From Polytrichum commune (taxonomy: Eukaryota > Streptophyta > Polytrichopsida > Polytrichales > Polytrichaceae): a stretch of DNA of 64,000 nucleotides. The notes beneath the pieces were generated by a model. The model was not told the origin of the DNA. It did not search any database and was given only the letters and a program-made list of their open reading frames with translations. The stretch lies in NCBI GenBank assembly GCA_950295325.1, contig OX485806.1, forward strand, positions 992,001 to 1,056,000. The letters run 5' to 3'. The position numbers and the translations under genes were made by a program. Below, piece by piece: positions 1 to 12,005 of this stretch; position 1 is the first letter of the stretch, and each line of letters starts with the position of its first letter.

Positions 1-459
1 CCGTAACCATTGCACTTCAAGCACTCTCATCGGTGGAAAAGGTGGAGCCGGTCCAAGTTCGCTTCACACTACGCTTGAGGGACCAACATAATATGTGAAT
101 GCAAGATGGATGTAAAGTCTACATGGCATCGAACAAATCATGTTAATGGTCACTTCGACAATTTTGGAAAACCACCTCTTGGAAGTAGGCTTAACACCAA
201 ACCAGGAGACCACGGCACTCCGAACGCTCACAACCGTTGGTTTATTCCATTTTATCACGTACGAGGACCCACGTGAATAGAAATTCATTGAAATAGCATT
301 TGGTTGAGGGCCCCGTCACACATGACTTCACACTACACTTGAGGATCCGTGACCACACTACATGATGATGGAGGTGTGTAAGGACGCCGTTGGGACACTT
401 TTCTTTTGGGCTCTCACAACTTCAAGGTCACGGCTCTTGGCTCGTGTGTGAAGTGGCCC
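1..459 (+). mobile_element. MITE family A1 copy, cut by window start
   Basis: This is the right-hand part of a non-autonomous DNA element. It opens inside the left terminal repeat, in the stretch about CCGTAACCATTGCACTTCAAG, and ends at TGTGTGAAGTGGCCC. The interior matches the copies at 3554-4063, 23682-24187 and 34594-35099 along its whole length. It has no coding capacity, and the small open frames inside it are chance. The outer left end lies outside the window, so the target duplication cannot be checked; TCA follows the right end. Confidence 0.8.
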
Positions 460-1196
460 TCAGAATGAAAGAGGCCACGGGCCTTCAGTCTAGTGGATGT
501 GAGGAGCGGCCCTTATTAGTGTGACCTAAATGTGCCACAAGTGGAAACTATTTAAATGGGGACATGGTGGAAACTATTTTATTTATTTATTTTAGCTGCT
601 TTGGGAGCCAGCCGCCGCCAAGGCCGACCTAAAGTATTAAAATCGGGGGTGCTCAATTATTCCCATTTCGATCGCAAGCCCCTTTGAAGGGAGCCCAATT
701 AAAGGCCAATATTTTAATTGCCAACGTGTCCAAAATGGGAGTGCCAGCCCCTCCGTCGAATCGTGCCCCAGTGGCGCGCAGTCTTTCCTCGTCCTCATCC
801 ATTGCGGGTTCATCCAACATGGACGGATGAGCTCGAGAGGCGACAGGTATCATCCGTGTGCTGTATTGGCCAGAGCGGATGAACAGCCCGGGCCAGCCCC
901 CGGGCCAGCCCCCGGGCTCCCTTGCGCCTTGCGACCCCTCATCCACCCCCCTGGCTTCATCCACGTTCATCTACATGGATGAACAGAACACCTCTTACTC
1001 CGGGCAGCGGGCACCGCTTAGGAAATAGTTTGCGCCATGTTTTATTCCAACCAATGAGGAAGGAGAGGGGGAAGCCATAAACGGTTACGGGGCTGAGTCA
1101 GATATTCCTAACCACATTCTCAATAACCACTAACTTATAGTTATGGGCCCCAAAATTAGCCGGCCTTTTGTCCAACTTCCCCAAAGTGCCTACGCT
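460..1196. other. intergenic, no gene seen
   Basis: I see no conserved coding frame or complete repeat here. The stretch 650-960 is relatively GC-rich and contains a short direct repeat of CCCGGGCCAGCC. The 105-codon minus-strand frame across it has no recognisable domain and the low-complexity composition of a chance frame. Confidence 0.5.
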
Positions 1197-1421
1197 AACT
1201 ACACCCTTTTGTGTAATTAGTGTGGGTTACCATTCGGAGTTGTGTGTTGCTATACCTAATCACCGACATTATCTTCTTTCACCAACTACGTTATACCATG
1301 TTCTTTGGTGTGCATACTAACTACTTGTGTTGTTTGGGTCAGAAGTGATACTTTGAATAACATGTTATAGTAGTGCGTAACTCCAAATGGTGACCCACGC
1401 TAATTAGACAAACAATGTAGT
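1197..1421. mobile_element. hairpin MITE, family G, copy 1
   Basis: The two ends are inverted copies of each other. The left arm reads TAATTAGTGTGGGTTACCAT and the right arm is its complement, with ACTACA..TTTTGT-like extensions outside. The interior is about 110 bp and non-coding. The same structure recurs at 35161-35397 with the same arms. The short length and long arms fit a MITE; the superfamily cannot be assigned because the target duplication is unclear. Confidence 0.7.
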
Positions 1422-2705
1422 TCTTCCATGTGACCGGAAATCAGTGTGAGAATACTCAACCGTGGGCCACTGTGCTTTTTCTAGTCGGAGTGGAAATAAT
1501 GTGGGTCGGAGATCACGGGTTTTCCCATCGATCTTCTTTGAAACTTCCGACCAACACTTTACATAGAATAGTATATAGGTACCTTGAATCAAAAGAAGCA
1601 TGCAATAGAGTGATTGCCCACGTCAAGTTCTTAGAAAATCAATTAACGTGCTCCACACTAATTCTAAACTATAGATTTGGTGTGAGATATAAAGAAAATG
1701 AGTGTGGGGCTCTAGTGAATCACCATAGCACACACTAATTGGAGTGTTTAATGTAGCTCGGAACTTACATCTGTTAACATGGGCCAACCGTTTGTGCTTC
1801 TTTGAGGCCTACAAATGAAGTCATTGAGAAGTTCAAATGGCATTTGTCATATGCTCTTTATTTAGCTCGGTTACTCTCATATAGTTGAATAGTTATTACT
1901 TCATGACCCCGTTAATCGTGTGAACCCATGAATACCATTAGAACAAATTCCATTCCACTCATGTTTGTGGGTACTTTTTTGGTGGTGTGAATGTAGACTT
2001 ATTGGAACACTTAACATGTTGTCAAATAAACAAGAGTATTTTGGAGTGCACATGAGATGTAAGTTATGTGCATCCGCTTCAAGCATTTCAACATCTACAG
2101 GGGTTTGGGATCAAGAATAAAGTACGGAATATCCCCAAAAAAGGTAGTCATGTGTTCATTTCAAGATGCATGACAATAAAAGTAGGGACAAAACACAATA
2201 TATTTCATCCACGGGTTCTCGCTCCAGGGGATTATTACTCATATCCCATTCTATAACATTAGGGTTTCGGCGCTTGTTATTACGGGGCTCTAGCCTAAGG
2301 TCATGGAAACCCTTGCAATGAACCTCGTAAATGACTTCTAGTGGATTTTTGGAAACGTGGGTTGTGTATAAGCCAACCTATACATCATAAAAAAAAACAT
2401 TATGTAAGCATATTATTTTTGAATATGGTTTCATACTTTAGATTGTTCCATAGGGCTTGAAATATCGATTTTGAACTTGCAAACACCTTTCTCAATGTCC
2501 ATATTTACAAACTACCAACACACACATTCCACATGCACCTAAGAAACCACACCCCATTGCTTACTCAACACAGTTGGCTGCTCATCGTAAACACAAGAAG
2601 TTTCCCTCCGTGTCAACAAATGCATGTTTGAGCACACTATGAACCACTAACAATCGCCATAACACCAATAAACAAATTTAATTAATAAAATTGGACACTC
2701 ATGTT
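1422..2705. other. intergenic, no gene seen
   Basis: AT-rich sequence with scattered short frames, none of which shows a domain. The plus-strand frame at 1430-1738 (102 codons) has no family resemblance and no conserved neighbours. No complete repeat was recognised. Confidence 0.45.
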
Positions 2706-2860
2706 GCGCTTTTCTTGCAGAAGAAGAAGAAGAAAAAAAACTTCGGTCTCCCTGGAGGAGACCGACGTGAATTAAGTGTCTGTTCGATCCACCCCCAATC
2801 CGATGCCCACAGGACAAAGGTATGGAGGTACAGATCTACTCCTCCCGCGCTTTTCTTGCA
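2706..2860 (-). mobile_element. 5'-truncated SINE copy with 14-bp target duplication
   Basis: Positions 2720-2846 hold the 3' part of the SINE that is complete at 21980-22360. On the minus strand it has the CGTGAATTAAGTGTCTGTTCG-type block, then a perfect hairpin (CGGTCTCC/GGAGACCG) and a TTC-rich plus T-rich tail. It is bounded by a perfect 14-bp direct repeat, GCGCTTTTCTTGCA, at 2706-2719 and 2847-2860. Perfect duplication together with loss of the 5' part is the signature of target-primed reverse transcription. The tRNA-like head is absent. Confidence 0.8.
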
Positions 2861-3550
2861 AGCTTTGGAACGAGGAAGCCTAACATGTGAAGGGTGCCCG
2901 TGAACGATGGATGAAATTCTTGTGTCACAAAACACGTGACAAATTCTACCATGAAAATGCGACCGTCCGCATGAGAAAGGGTAAAGAATAGCATAGATAT
3001 CCCATGGAAAAAAACGTTGACTAAGAATTTGACCATACGTAATCGAGAAGTATCATACATAGTCCACGTTTGGTCAACTTTCTAAACTTGTCGGGATGAG
3101 TCCACAAATTGAGAATTCAAATTTTGGTGGCATGCCACGTCATCTTTGAGAAGGGTATCCGGGGTAGAGGTGATGACCTGTCAATAGCCTTTTGTTGTTT
3201 TTTGGGGCCTTGTGTAAGGTATTCTGCTCTTTGGATACCCCCCCCCCCCGCGGTCGAGTGAGAGTTCCAGCTGTGCGCCAACACTAATCATTGTTAAAGC
3301 ATGGAAACCCACGTGGCATTTCCCACTCGGGTCCCCCTTTAAACGTTCACTTTCAAACTACTCTCTCAACCTTTATTGGTACACATGGTTTTTATATTTA
3401 GTGTCATGTTATATTTATGTCACTACGGTGACTTTTCTAATCACATGTGTTATGAACGAGTTTACAAACATCGCGATGTTAACTTATTTTTAGCTCATCG
3501 TATCATTTAGAATCCTATCATGAGAATTAGCTAGTTTGAAGCCACCCGGT
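2861..3550. other. intergenic, no gene seen
   Basis: No conserved frame was found. There is a C homopolymer at about 3239-3249. The rest is AT-rich sequence without a recognised repeat. Confidence 0.45.
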
Positions 3551-3553
3551 TTA

Positions 3554-4063
3554 GGGCCACTTCACACACGAGCCGAGAGCCGTGACCATGAAATTGTGAG
3601 AGCCCAAAAGAAAGTGTCCCAAGGCCGTCCCAACACACCTCCAACATTATGTACTTTGGTCACGGACCCTGAAGTGTAGTGTGAAGTCATATGTGACCGG
3701 GGCCTCAACCAAATGCTATTTCAATGAATTTCTATTTACGCGGGGTCCTCACGCATGATCAAATAGAATAAATCGACGGTTGTGAGTGTTCGGAGTGCCA
3801 TGGTCTCCCGGTTTCGTGTTAGGCCTACCTCCAAGAGGTGGTTTCTGAGGAAAAAAAGAGTCCAAGTGACCATGAAACATGATCCATTCAATGCCACGTA
3901 GGAATCCATGTAGACTTTACATCCATCGTGCATTCACATACTCCGTCGGTCCCTCAAGCGTAGTGTGAAGTAGCGAACTTGGACCGGCTCCGACTTTTCC
4001 CACCAATGAGAGTGCTTGAAGTGCAATAGTCACGGGCTCGCAGTCTCGTGTGTGAAGTGGCCC
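3554..4063 (-). mobile_element. MITE family A1, complete copy, 510 bp
   Basis: The termini are GGGCCACTTCACACACGAG and its complement, with inverted similarity continuing about 35 bp inward to CCGTGACCA. Flanking trinucleotides are TTA on the left and CTA on the right, a one-mismatch version of the TTA/TAA duplication seen in other copies. A 3-bp TWA duplication and GGG...CCC ends are typical of PIF/Harbinger (Tourist-type) elements. It is inverted relative to the copy at 1-459. It has no transposase frame, so it must depend on a transposase made elsewhere. Confidence 0.85.
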
Positions 4064-4754
4064 CTAGCCTTTTGCGGTTTCCCGGACTTTGAGATCGGTT
4101 TCATTTCATTTACGTAAACGAAATATTGTCATGGATGATTGAACTTTGGATGAAAGAAAACTTTGAAGAAGCGATTGTAATTGTAACCATTTGTTAGTTC
4201 ATGGTGTGCAATGTTGTTAGGGTTGCATAAATTAGTGTGGGTGACACTACACGGGTGGCTTACAAATAGTATCGAGCGAGACAGGCAGATAGAATCAGTG
4301 GACACTAAGAATGCAATATATTTAGGCCAAGGGGCTTGCCAATAATATGGATTTTAGGATATGAAATGTCAGGCCACACGCCAAATGCATCAATCGATTG
4401 GTTGTAAGTTATTTGAACTTTTGAATTCCTGCCCTTCAATTGTCCCTTTTTTGTAGGCGCCTATAATAATAATACCAATAATAATAACAACAACAACAAT
4501 GACTTCGATCGGTACCATTACGAGGACATTTATACCCTAGGCCTTATCATTGCCTCCCTTTTTTTCCTTCCTTTTTTTCCTTTTTCCTCTTTTCTTTTCA
4601 AACCCAATTCGCTTAATGAAAGGAACGCGCCAACCAACCCCCCACCCCCTACTCAGGGGTCCACATCATTCGCCACCTAGACTCTGATGATGGCCACGCA
4701 AGCGGAACCTACACTCCCTTTTGATTTTGCAATGATGGTTTCTCCACTTATAGT
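4064..4754. other. intergenic with simple repeats
   Basis: No gene was seen. The stretch 4465-4500 is an AAT/AAC trinucleotide tract, and 4556-4600 is a T/C-rich run of the TTTTTCCTTCC type. Confidence 0.5.
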
Positions 4755-5125
4755 TTTTCGTATTAAGACGTCTATATTTGAGTGGTATGTGGTCGGGTGT
4801 GGCTCGGAGAACATACACCATTAAAACATGTGTTTGAAAGATGAAAGTTAAATCGCTTGTTCAATATATGATAACCATTCTAGGCTCAACAACCATCATT
4901 ATTTTTTTGGGGGGGGGAGTTATATGACCGTTTCATGAACACGAGAATCTCGACTTTCATAATGAATGAGATTTATAAGAGCTACAAAAATTATGAAGAA
5001 AGTGGCTACGGACAGGGTTTGGATGTGCTAACCATCGTGTACTAATCCCTTCTTCCATATCGTAGGAGATGTGGTATTTCTTTAAAAAAAAATTCCAAGT
5101 ATTGTTCAAGATCCATCTACCTCAC
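4755..5125 (+). repeat. dispersed repeat family B, copy 1
   Basis: This matches the copies at 25755-26140, 39310-39670 and 54035-54345 through shared blocks in the same order: ATTTGAGTGGTATGTGG, then ACATGTGTTT, then TATATGACCGTTT, TAATGAATGA, and a final CATCTACCT. It has no coding capacity. The element class is unresolved. Confidence 0.65.
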
Positions 5126-6752
5126 AAGTTCTTCTTATTTCTTCCCCTCTTTTCGGATCTAAATCACCCATCTTCATGCACCACTTGTTTTGGGAGTTTG
5201 TTCGAGCCTTATTGCTAATGTTTGGCCCTTTTGCAAACTTTAGTAGTTTGGGTCCATTTCTCAGCTCTTGACGAAAAGCATTTCTGTGCACCCATAACAT
5301 AGCAATAAGAAAGGTATACAAAGTTTGAACTTAATCTTGTCCGTCATAATTAAATTTTAAGAAGGAATTTTTTTTTAAATCAACATGTCAAAATAATGGT
5401 CCCCTCAACCACTATACATTACCCCACCCAAGCTAGTAACTAACGAGTAGGTTGTGGGTGAGGGCTTGCCACACATGGCCTTCTTCTTGTTCAATTCTAG
5501 AGCCAAGAAGTAAAGATGCGAAGAAGCAAAGAAAAATGAATCCATCTCTCTAAGCGTTCTTCACACACTCCTTCTCCTTCATATTCTCCATTGCTATCTC
5601 AATTAATTGTCGTGCTCCCGCTTGCAATTCTCTCGCATCATGTGAATGCGGCAACCTCTTGCATTTTGCACAAGAGCAATTGTCGACGCCGATTCTCTTA
5701 GTGATTGAAGCGTCTTTGTGCGGTGAGTTATAGGAAATTGAGCCTTGGCCATTCGACATAGCAAAGTTTAATATATTAATAATTTGTGGTTGCTTCAAAG
5801 TAGCAGCTAGCTGGGAGTTGCCGAGTTTCATAGTTGATTGACTGGTGATAAGTTTTATAACATTGATTATTAGTGGGAGCTCTCAAGCCTATTGCTGAAC
5901 ACCACTTGATAATGTTAAATAATATTGTATGAGTTCATATTATGTCCAAAAGTAGATGGGATGCCCTTCTTGTTCCCCCAAGCTGGTTTGGTTTTTGTTA
6001 CTCATCATGTTCAAATTGATGTTGAAAAAGAGCATGCAATGATTGTTGCTTGCATGAAGATTTTATATTTTAGAATAAATAACGATCGATCTATTATTAG
6101 GTTTGAAAGATAACGTCAATTTCCTCATATTTTGAATACTTGTGACATGTATGTGAATGATGAAAATGGATCCTACACCACGTGGTCAATTACATTGGAT
6201 TTTTTGTGGGCTTTGTCAGTGCATTTGAAGCAAATTTTACATTATGATGCACCATTTTTAAAATTAAAATTTCCTTTTTCTCTTCTTCTTGGTTTATTGC
6301 AATATGTGAAAGGGGATGTTGAGAACAAAATGCTATCAAGAACCACTTGTGAGCTTCATTGAAGTTGGACACTTTGGATGCTTTGATGCGAGTACCATAT
6401 GTGGGTAGACTTGGAGAATATGGATTGGAGGGCAATGTTTCAGTTATGACACAACATGAGGAATCGGATTTTTTTGATATGGACTAAATGTTTATAGAAG
6501 TTCAAAGTACTCTACATTTATTTTTGAAAGAATGATTGGATTTTTAGTTTTGTGTGACAAATTCAAATATTTTCAACCCGTCATTTGAAAGGTAGTTTTC
6601 GATGTAATTTGTCGCATGGAAAGGCCAAAAAAGAGGTAACCCATCAAAACGAACAATTATTGCTCTTAACCAACACGATCAATATACTTTGGAGTTCACC
6701 ATGTGCTTCAGTAAAGTATAGGTAGATCAAAATTGTTATGTGTTCTCATGGT
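5126..6752. other. intergenic with possible decayed coding fragments
   Basis: Two frames here look slightly less random than their surroundings. One is a 93-codon minus-strand frame at 5550-5831 rich in Lys, Glu and Cys; the other is a pair of adjacent plus-strand frames at 5925-6113 and 6132-6362. I recognise no family, splice structure or start context, so no gene is called. The rest is AT-rich. Confidence 0.3.
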
Positions 6753-6960
6753 AATGTGATTGATTTTAAAGTCCGGGAAGCCAAAAGGCTTATGGGCCTA
6801 AAAGTACATCATGATGGTGTTGAACCGGCCAATTCCCTAGAGTGGCGGAGTGCGATAGCGTATGTGAGAAAGAGGCTAATGTTGACCGTGTAGATTTCTC
6901 ATACCCTCAAAATGTTACGTGTTGTAGTCCAAAATTGCTCTAATGTAAACCTAAAGCTGC
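6753..6960 (-). mobile_element. LINE 3'-end remnant
   Basis: Read on the minus strand, this is a diverged copy of the 3' parts of the remnants at 33352-33995 and 31310-31660. The shared blocks include CACTCTAGGGAATTGGCC and a terminal part with CCCATAAGCCTTTTGGCTTC. The cysteine motif seen in the other two remnants is not preserved here. A G homopolymer lies at about 6968-6979. Confidence 0.55.
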
Positions 6961-7436
6961 TTAGGTGGAGGGGGGGGGGGCACAACATTCTCAAATAATG
7001 ATGATTCGAGGATTTTCAAGAGCCACAACTTTCATGAAAACATACCCTAAGAGCCAATTTAGACCAGTAGTAGAAGTGCCCTGGTCAAGAACTTTCAAGG
7101 AATGGATCAATATGGTTGGCTACGAAATGGGTTCTTCAACAACCGGGTGCACATTATGGCCAAGAAGGCTCTAGTAGAGAATTTCAAGCGTGGATGGAAA
7201 AATGACATGGATGTCAACATGGCAACATTTTTTGCTAGGGGGAGTTCTCCAGAGGCCAAGTTTCTCAGGTAACCTCAAACCCTCTATCAATAAACTCGGC
7301 CTCCAATGAACTACAACTTAAATGCATTCTTATATTTTTGATTCTTCCATATTGTCCACCAAACCTACCGATGCCTCAAATGACCTTGTCTTGGGCTGAT
7401 AGTCTTGGCCGACTAGTGCAATTCTCCACTGTAGTC
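6961..7436. other. intergenic, no gene seen
   Basis: No conserved frame or complete repeat was recognised apart from the G run at about 6968-6979. Confidence 0.4.
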
Positions 7437-7439
7437 GAA

Positions 7440-7841
7440 GGGGCGCTTCACACTATGGCCGAAGGTCGAGAGGCCGTCGCAAATTTCAAATCATTGACAA
7501 GATCTTGGCGGTTAGATTGGAGGGGTTGTTTTGGGCAAGGAATAAAGTGGGACGCTCCTCTAAACTTGGACTTCATGCTCGGCCTTTGGAGGCTTCTCAC
7601 TATGGTTGTCCAAGCTGAGAGGCTGTGGGAGTTCATAGCCAAAGGTTTGGACTTTAAGCTTGGCCTTTGGAAGCTTCACACTATATATGCCCAGCCGAAA
7701 GCTCCAATTCCTGTATTGTATTGGCTATGCATTTTGAGCCCATTTCTTTGGACTCTCAACAAGTCTAAATTCACTCAATAATATATATATCCCATGGCCT
7801 CTCGACTTCGACGGCCATACATACTTTGTGTGAAGCGGCCC
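7440..7841. mobile_element. MITE family A2, copy 1
   Basis: The left end is GGGGCGCTTCACACTATGGCC. The right end, read inward on the minus strand, is GGGCCGCTTCACAC and then a GGCCGTCGAAGTCGAGAGGCC-like block. GAA lies outside the left end and TAA outside the right end, a one-mismatch 3-bp duplication. The interior carries repeated CTTGGCCTTTGGA.GCTTC blocks and matches 32280-32516. The 147-codon frame across it is a chance frame within a transposable element. Confidence 0.7.
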
Positions 7842-10734
7842 TAAAGCGGCCTTAAGTCAACCGGTCCCACCAGTTACTACTGTTTGTACCCCTCCGACCC
7901 ATCCACTCACTTTAAACTTTACAGGCCAGGGCTCGCTCTGTATGTAAATCACAATTAACTCCTTTTTCATCTGGCTGCCCGGGCGGTCAGCTTTTCCCCA
8001 AAAGTTTCGGGTTGACTTGGAATTCACGATACCATGTAATATATATATATATATATTTACACATATAATACTTACTGTAAGGTCAATGATGGGAGCCAAG
8101 GGTAATCATCAATGGCCCTTTACTATCACCTCACCCCCGGCCCTTACAATTAACCAACCCCCAATTCAATTTCCCCCGCGCGCCTAGCTAGCTCTGTCTT
8201 CCCAATTAATTAACTTGGTCTTCTTTATAGCTGTGTCAATTGCTCCTCTTGCCTGCTGCCTGCCTGGCCCCTAGCTAATTTCCCCGTTCTTTAATTCACA
8301 CTCCTCGGTCAAAGGTCAAAAGCTTATGGTAAAAGTAATTAACCTTCCCCTCTCGCACACAATCTCCTCCCAAATCACATTTCAGGCTTACAATCAATTT
8401 CTCTCCCGGTAAAAACTACACTCATATGTTGCCATTAAGTTGCCCCACGCTAATTCATCCATGTTCCACACTATTTTGGAAACAAAATGTAGGATTTTGT
8501 GATATGGTTTTGACCCAAGGTAATTTGCACGGGTGAAGAGGCGACTTGTATTCGTGAAGGCGACCTAACTGCACGTATTGGTTTACATACAACCCTATGC
8601 ATGAAATTCTTAATGGTTTTTTCCCCCAACACATGTGACCAAGGGCCGTGAGGGAAAACGATTCAAGGTTTCTTGTGGCCGTCATCGGTTTGAAGCCATG
8701 ACCATAAGAACATCCTAAATCATTGTTGATAAGCCTTGGTCATGGTACATATTGTAAAGCATGATTCAACCAAGACGTAGTGTTTTTGACAAAAATAAAA
8801 ATGCAAATGCTGAAAAAAATTGAACTATAATTATCACTTAACTATGTTATTTTGTGACAAGGCCACCTTCATGTCTAATGGCACAACTTATTGGGGCTCA
8901 TGCGTCACAAAAGCAGGGTGACCCACTAACGCTCTCCATTCATAGACACGTAGGATTCCATGTCACGTTCATTGCCCTTTCTCGTCCTTTTTTTTTCGTG
9001 GACACGGTCACTCTTACTTCGACATAGTGACCTCGTGTAACTCGAAAGTAGGACCATTGCTCATTTCTCAACTAGCGAGAGAATTAAAAAAAACAATGAT
9101 CTTAGCTGGCTAATGTCTATATAGAACCAACTGACCCCGATTTAGTATAATGTAAACCAATGGAAAGGAATTAAAAACAAACTTGGGAAGACATGTTTAT
9201 ATCACACTTTTGCATGGGAGGGTATCACAAACCAAATTTTCAACCTTGTTGTTGTGGTTTTCACGTTCTTGAAAATTTTGTGTCATGGAAAGGAAGCACT
9301 CACCAAGTGGCACATCGTGCACCTATATACACTCATATTTAAGGCCTTTAGACCTTATGTGATCACCCCTAAATGCTACGGAGGATCCCACCCACACTCA
9401 CTTAGAGAAGCATTTAGAGGGTATTAAGAAACTCAAAATTGTTCCAAACACAAATTTTCGCAATCTCGACATGTCATCTCCACGTATCTAGCGTGGTTTG
9501 AACCGAAATATGAAGCGTGAGACACAAAAAGAAATGATGTTTTTTTGTGATACAAAGTTGTTACTTACCCCACACAAGACACTTAGGAAAAGAAAATAAT
9601 GTCAAGCAATGGCATCGCACCTCTCTCAATAAAAGAGGTATGTTGATCCTTGAGAGGAAAAAAAATAAAAAAATCCCTCATTAGTCATCAACTTGAAGGA
9701 TTTAGTTGTGCACTTTGGGAATAAAACATTGGTTCGGAATTGTACCACTCATACACGATTTAGGCGCTTCTACCTTAATTAGAATTGGTGACATTAAATA
9801 CAATTTTAATTGTATTTAGGTTACATGAATTCTAATTGTCTTGCTTAATACTAGTTGTTACCCACCCGTGTAAGGTTGACGACGCTAATGTAGACATCTC
9901 CAATGAAGTGAAATCATCCAGCTGATGGATTTGAGCAGTAGAAGCTTGAGCAAGTCAGCATCATGTATTAATCACCCACAAAACTAGAGTGATTGTACTG
10001 CCAATTAAAAGCCAAAAAATAAGTATTTGATCAAGTAAGTTAACTGGATTAGCCTCATCTATCTTAGTGTCACTAACACTAAATGTAGAGCTAGCATCAT
10101 TTGTCATTTTCTTTCTACAAAAATTGGCATTACAGATTTACAAAGTTGTAACCATTGTCACTTACATTGTGATTTTTCATCCAAATGTCAATCATCCATG
10201 ACGACCTTTCATAACGAAAAGGTTAAGATGCAAAATATACTACAATTTGTTTCCACAAAGTAAATTGGGATGATGATATTCATAGACTTAATCATAAAAA
10301 GTGTCAATTGAAAAGTTACAAAGGTGACATAAAATAACCGTATGACACGTAATACATTATTTTAGTGTATTGATGAAAGTTTGCTATAAATGACAATTTT
10401 ACCGACATTGGATGTGAGATTCTAATTTGGTGCAAATCAACAGATATGGTCACCTCAATCTCTCCTCCAAACTTTTTCGACTTCTTTGTTGCATGCAAAT
10501 CATCGTGGTTTCCACTTCTAGGGACAAACTTTGTGCAAATGGAACATGAAAAGTGTGCCATGTTCATATTTTGGCATCTTGTGACTTTGGTCGGCCTCGC
10601 TAAAGGCCAAGGCTCGATGTCTTTCGTTTGGAGTCCGCCCTTCATTAACTTAACCATGGTAAAAGAGGCGTAGTAAATACATGCGCGGTTATTGAAAGCT
10701 ATATATGTTTCAAGTTATATATATATGGGGGTAT
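7842..10734. other. intergenic, no gene seen
   Basis: No exon-like frame was recognised in this 2.9-kb stretch. It has a TA dinucleotide run at 8038-8056. The stretches at about 8600-9080 hold degraded pieces resembling the family A interiors (for example the CATTCATAGACACGTAGGATTCCATG block), but no termini could be paired. Confidence 0.45.
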
Positions 10735-11045
10735 TATTCGGTTATTCTTCTTATTTGGACCTGTATATTTGATTGGTGTGTGGTTTGTGAGGATCACGGA
10801 ACAAACATTATAATGACATGTGTTTAGAAGAAATCTTATTAACTTCTCCACACTCAATAGTGAACACAAATGAGAGGATCTATACCTTCAGGTTAAGGAT
10901 CGACAAACATGCCTTTCCAATAAACCATGACTCAATCATGGGAAGGTTGTTTGTCAATGTATTCTTGTTGACGCTTCAACATAGTTTTGCTCCTGCAACA
11001 CAAGTTTCATTGTGGATATCTAATCGGTAGAAGTTGGAGAACATG
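10735..11045 (+). repeat. dispersed repeat family C, copy 1
   Basis: The conserved blocks, in order, are TTTGATTGGTGTGTGGTTTG, GACATGTGTTTA, CCACACTCAATAGTGAACAC, CGACAAACATG, then CAACACAAGTTT and GTAGAAGTTGGAGA. The same order occurs at 12995-13310 (minus), 22790-22935, 33170-33350 and, interrupted, at 37690-39215. It is non-coding and the class is unknown. Confidence 0.65.
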
Positions 11046-11246
11046 GGGGAACCAAAATTCTTAAAAAAATTAAAAATTAAAAATCCACATACCTTGATTA
11101 AGAGTTGTTTGGTATTGCAATCTTTATACCCACGGGTAGATCCTTTTCGTGACATTATATTGACATCAATTATCGATCCCGTGCACGCATCGTGTATAAC
11201 ACCGGACCGACACAAGAAATTGCGTTTAATTTATCGGGCAGTGACG

Positions 11247-11795
11247 GGGGAGATTTTCGGGCATTCATAATCGGTGGAGATCCTAGTGTTGGCAACTACA
11301 ACCGGGTTACATGTTGATGACATCCTTCGGTTTTCCTTCATTAAATTAGGGTATGTTCCATAAATTATTCTTAAATGATCGGTAATTGCCCTGCAGTCTC
11401 CACCTTCAACCGCTTCATTTGTAAGTAACTGCCGGTTCTCCCCGACCATTGGTTTCGGGTTTCGGGCGGTAAGAAATTGAACCGAGGAGGGAGGTAGTTG
11501 AGGAGCGTGAAATTCGGGTTGGGCGGGTTAGGAAGGAAGGTAATTAAGTGTCCCAAACAATGTCCGGGGAGATTTTTGGGCATTCATAGTCGGTTGAGAT
11601 CCTAGTGTTGGCAACTCCACCCGGGTTACATGTTGACACCCTCCGGTTTCCCTATATTCATCCGAGGTATATTCCTTCTATAGATTCCTCTAGAACGATG
11701 GGTGAGTCTCCGGAAGTCTCCATCATCTTCAACCGGTTATTTCTCCAATTCAACTGGTTCATTTGTAACTAACCACCGGTGCTCCCCGACCATAG
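11247..11795 (+). repeat. direct duplication of a ~235-bp unit
   Basis: The blocks 11247-11455 and 11565-11795 are alignable over almost their whole length. Both run from GGGGAGATTTT.GGGCATTCAT through GAGATCCTAGTGTTGGCAAC and CGGGTTACATGTTGA to CCGGT.CTCCCCGACCAT. They are separated by a ~110-bp spacer. Both units carry several indels, so this is an old duplication. Confidence 0.75.
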
Positions 11796-11886
11796 GTCCC
11801 AAAGTATAGATAGAGAGAAGTGCACGGAGGGTGAGGGTGAGGGGGTGGGGTGGCAGAGGGGCTTTGGGGGTTTAGGTGCACGGAGG

Positions 11887-11908
11887 GGGCAGCAGCAGCA
11901 GCAGCAGG
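11887..11908 (+). repeat. (CAG)n microsatellite
   Basis: A short run of about six CAG units lies within a locally G-rich stretch (11815-11910). No gene can be supported around it, so it is not read as a polyglutamine tract. Confidence 0.8.
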
Positions 11909-12005
11909 TACACCTAACTTATCTCCCTTGCTGGAGACATTGGATTTGGGCGAACCACCCCATCCACACTCACTCGTTCCTTCCTTCTTGGACGCCTACA
12001 CTCTG

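Noticed and set aside
5550-6362. Small gene on either strand
   Set aside because: The frames look marginally protein-like but overlap poorly, lack splice structure and match no family that I recognise.
7338-7781. 147-codon plus-strand frame as a gene
   Set aside because: It lies largely inside MITE A2 and its composition reflects the repeated CTTGGCCTTTGG blocks; the other copy at 32021 does not preserve the frame.
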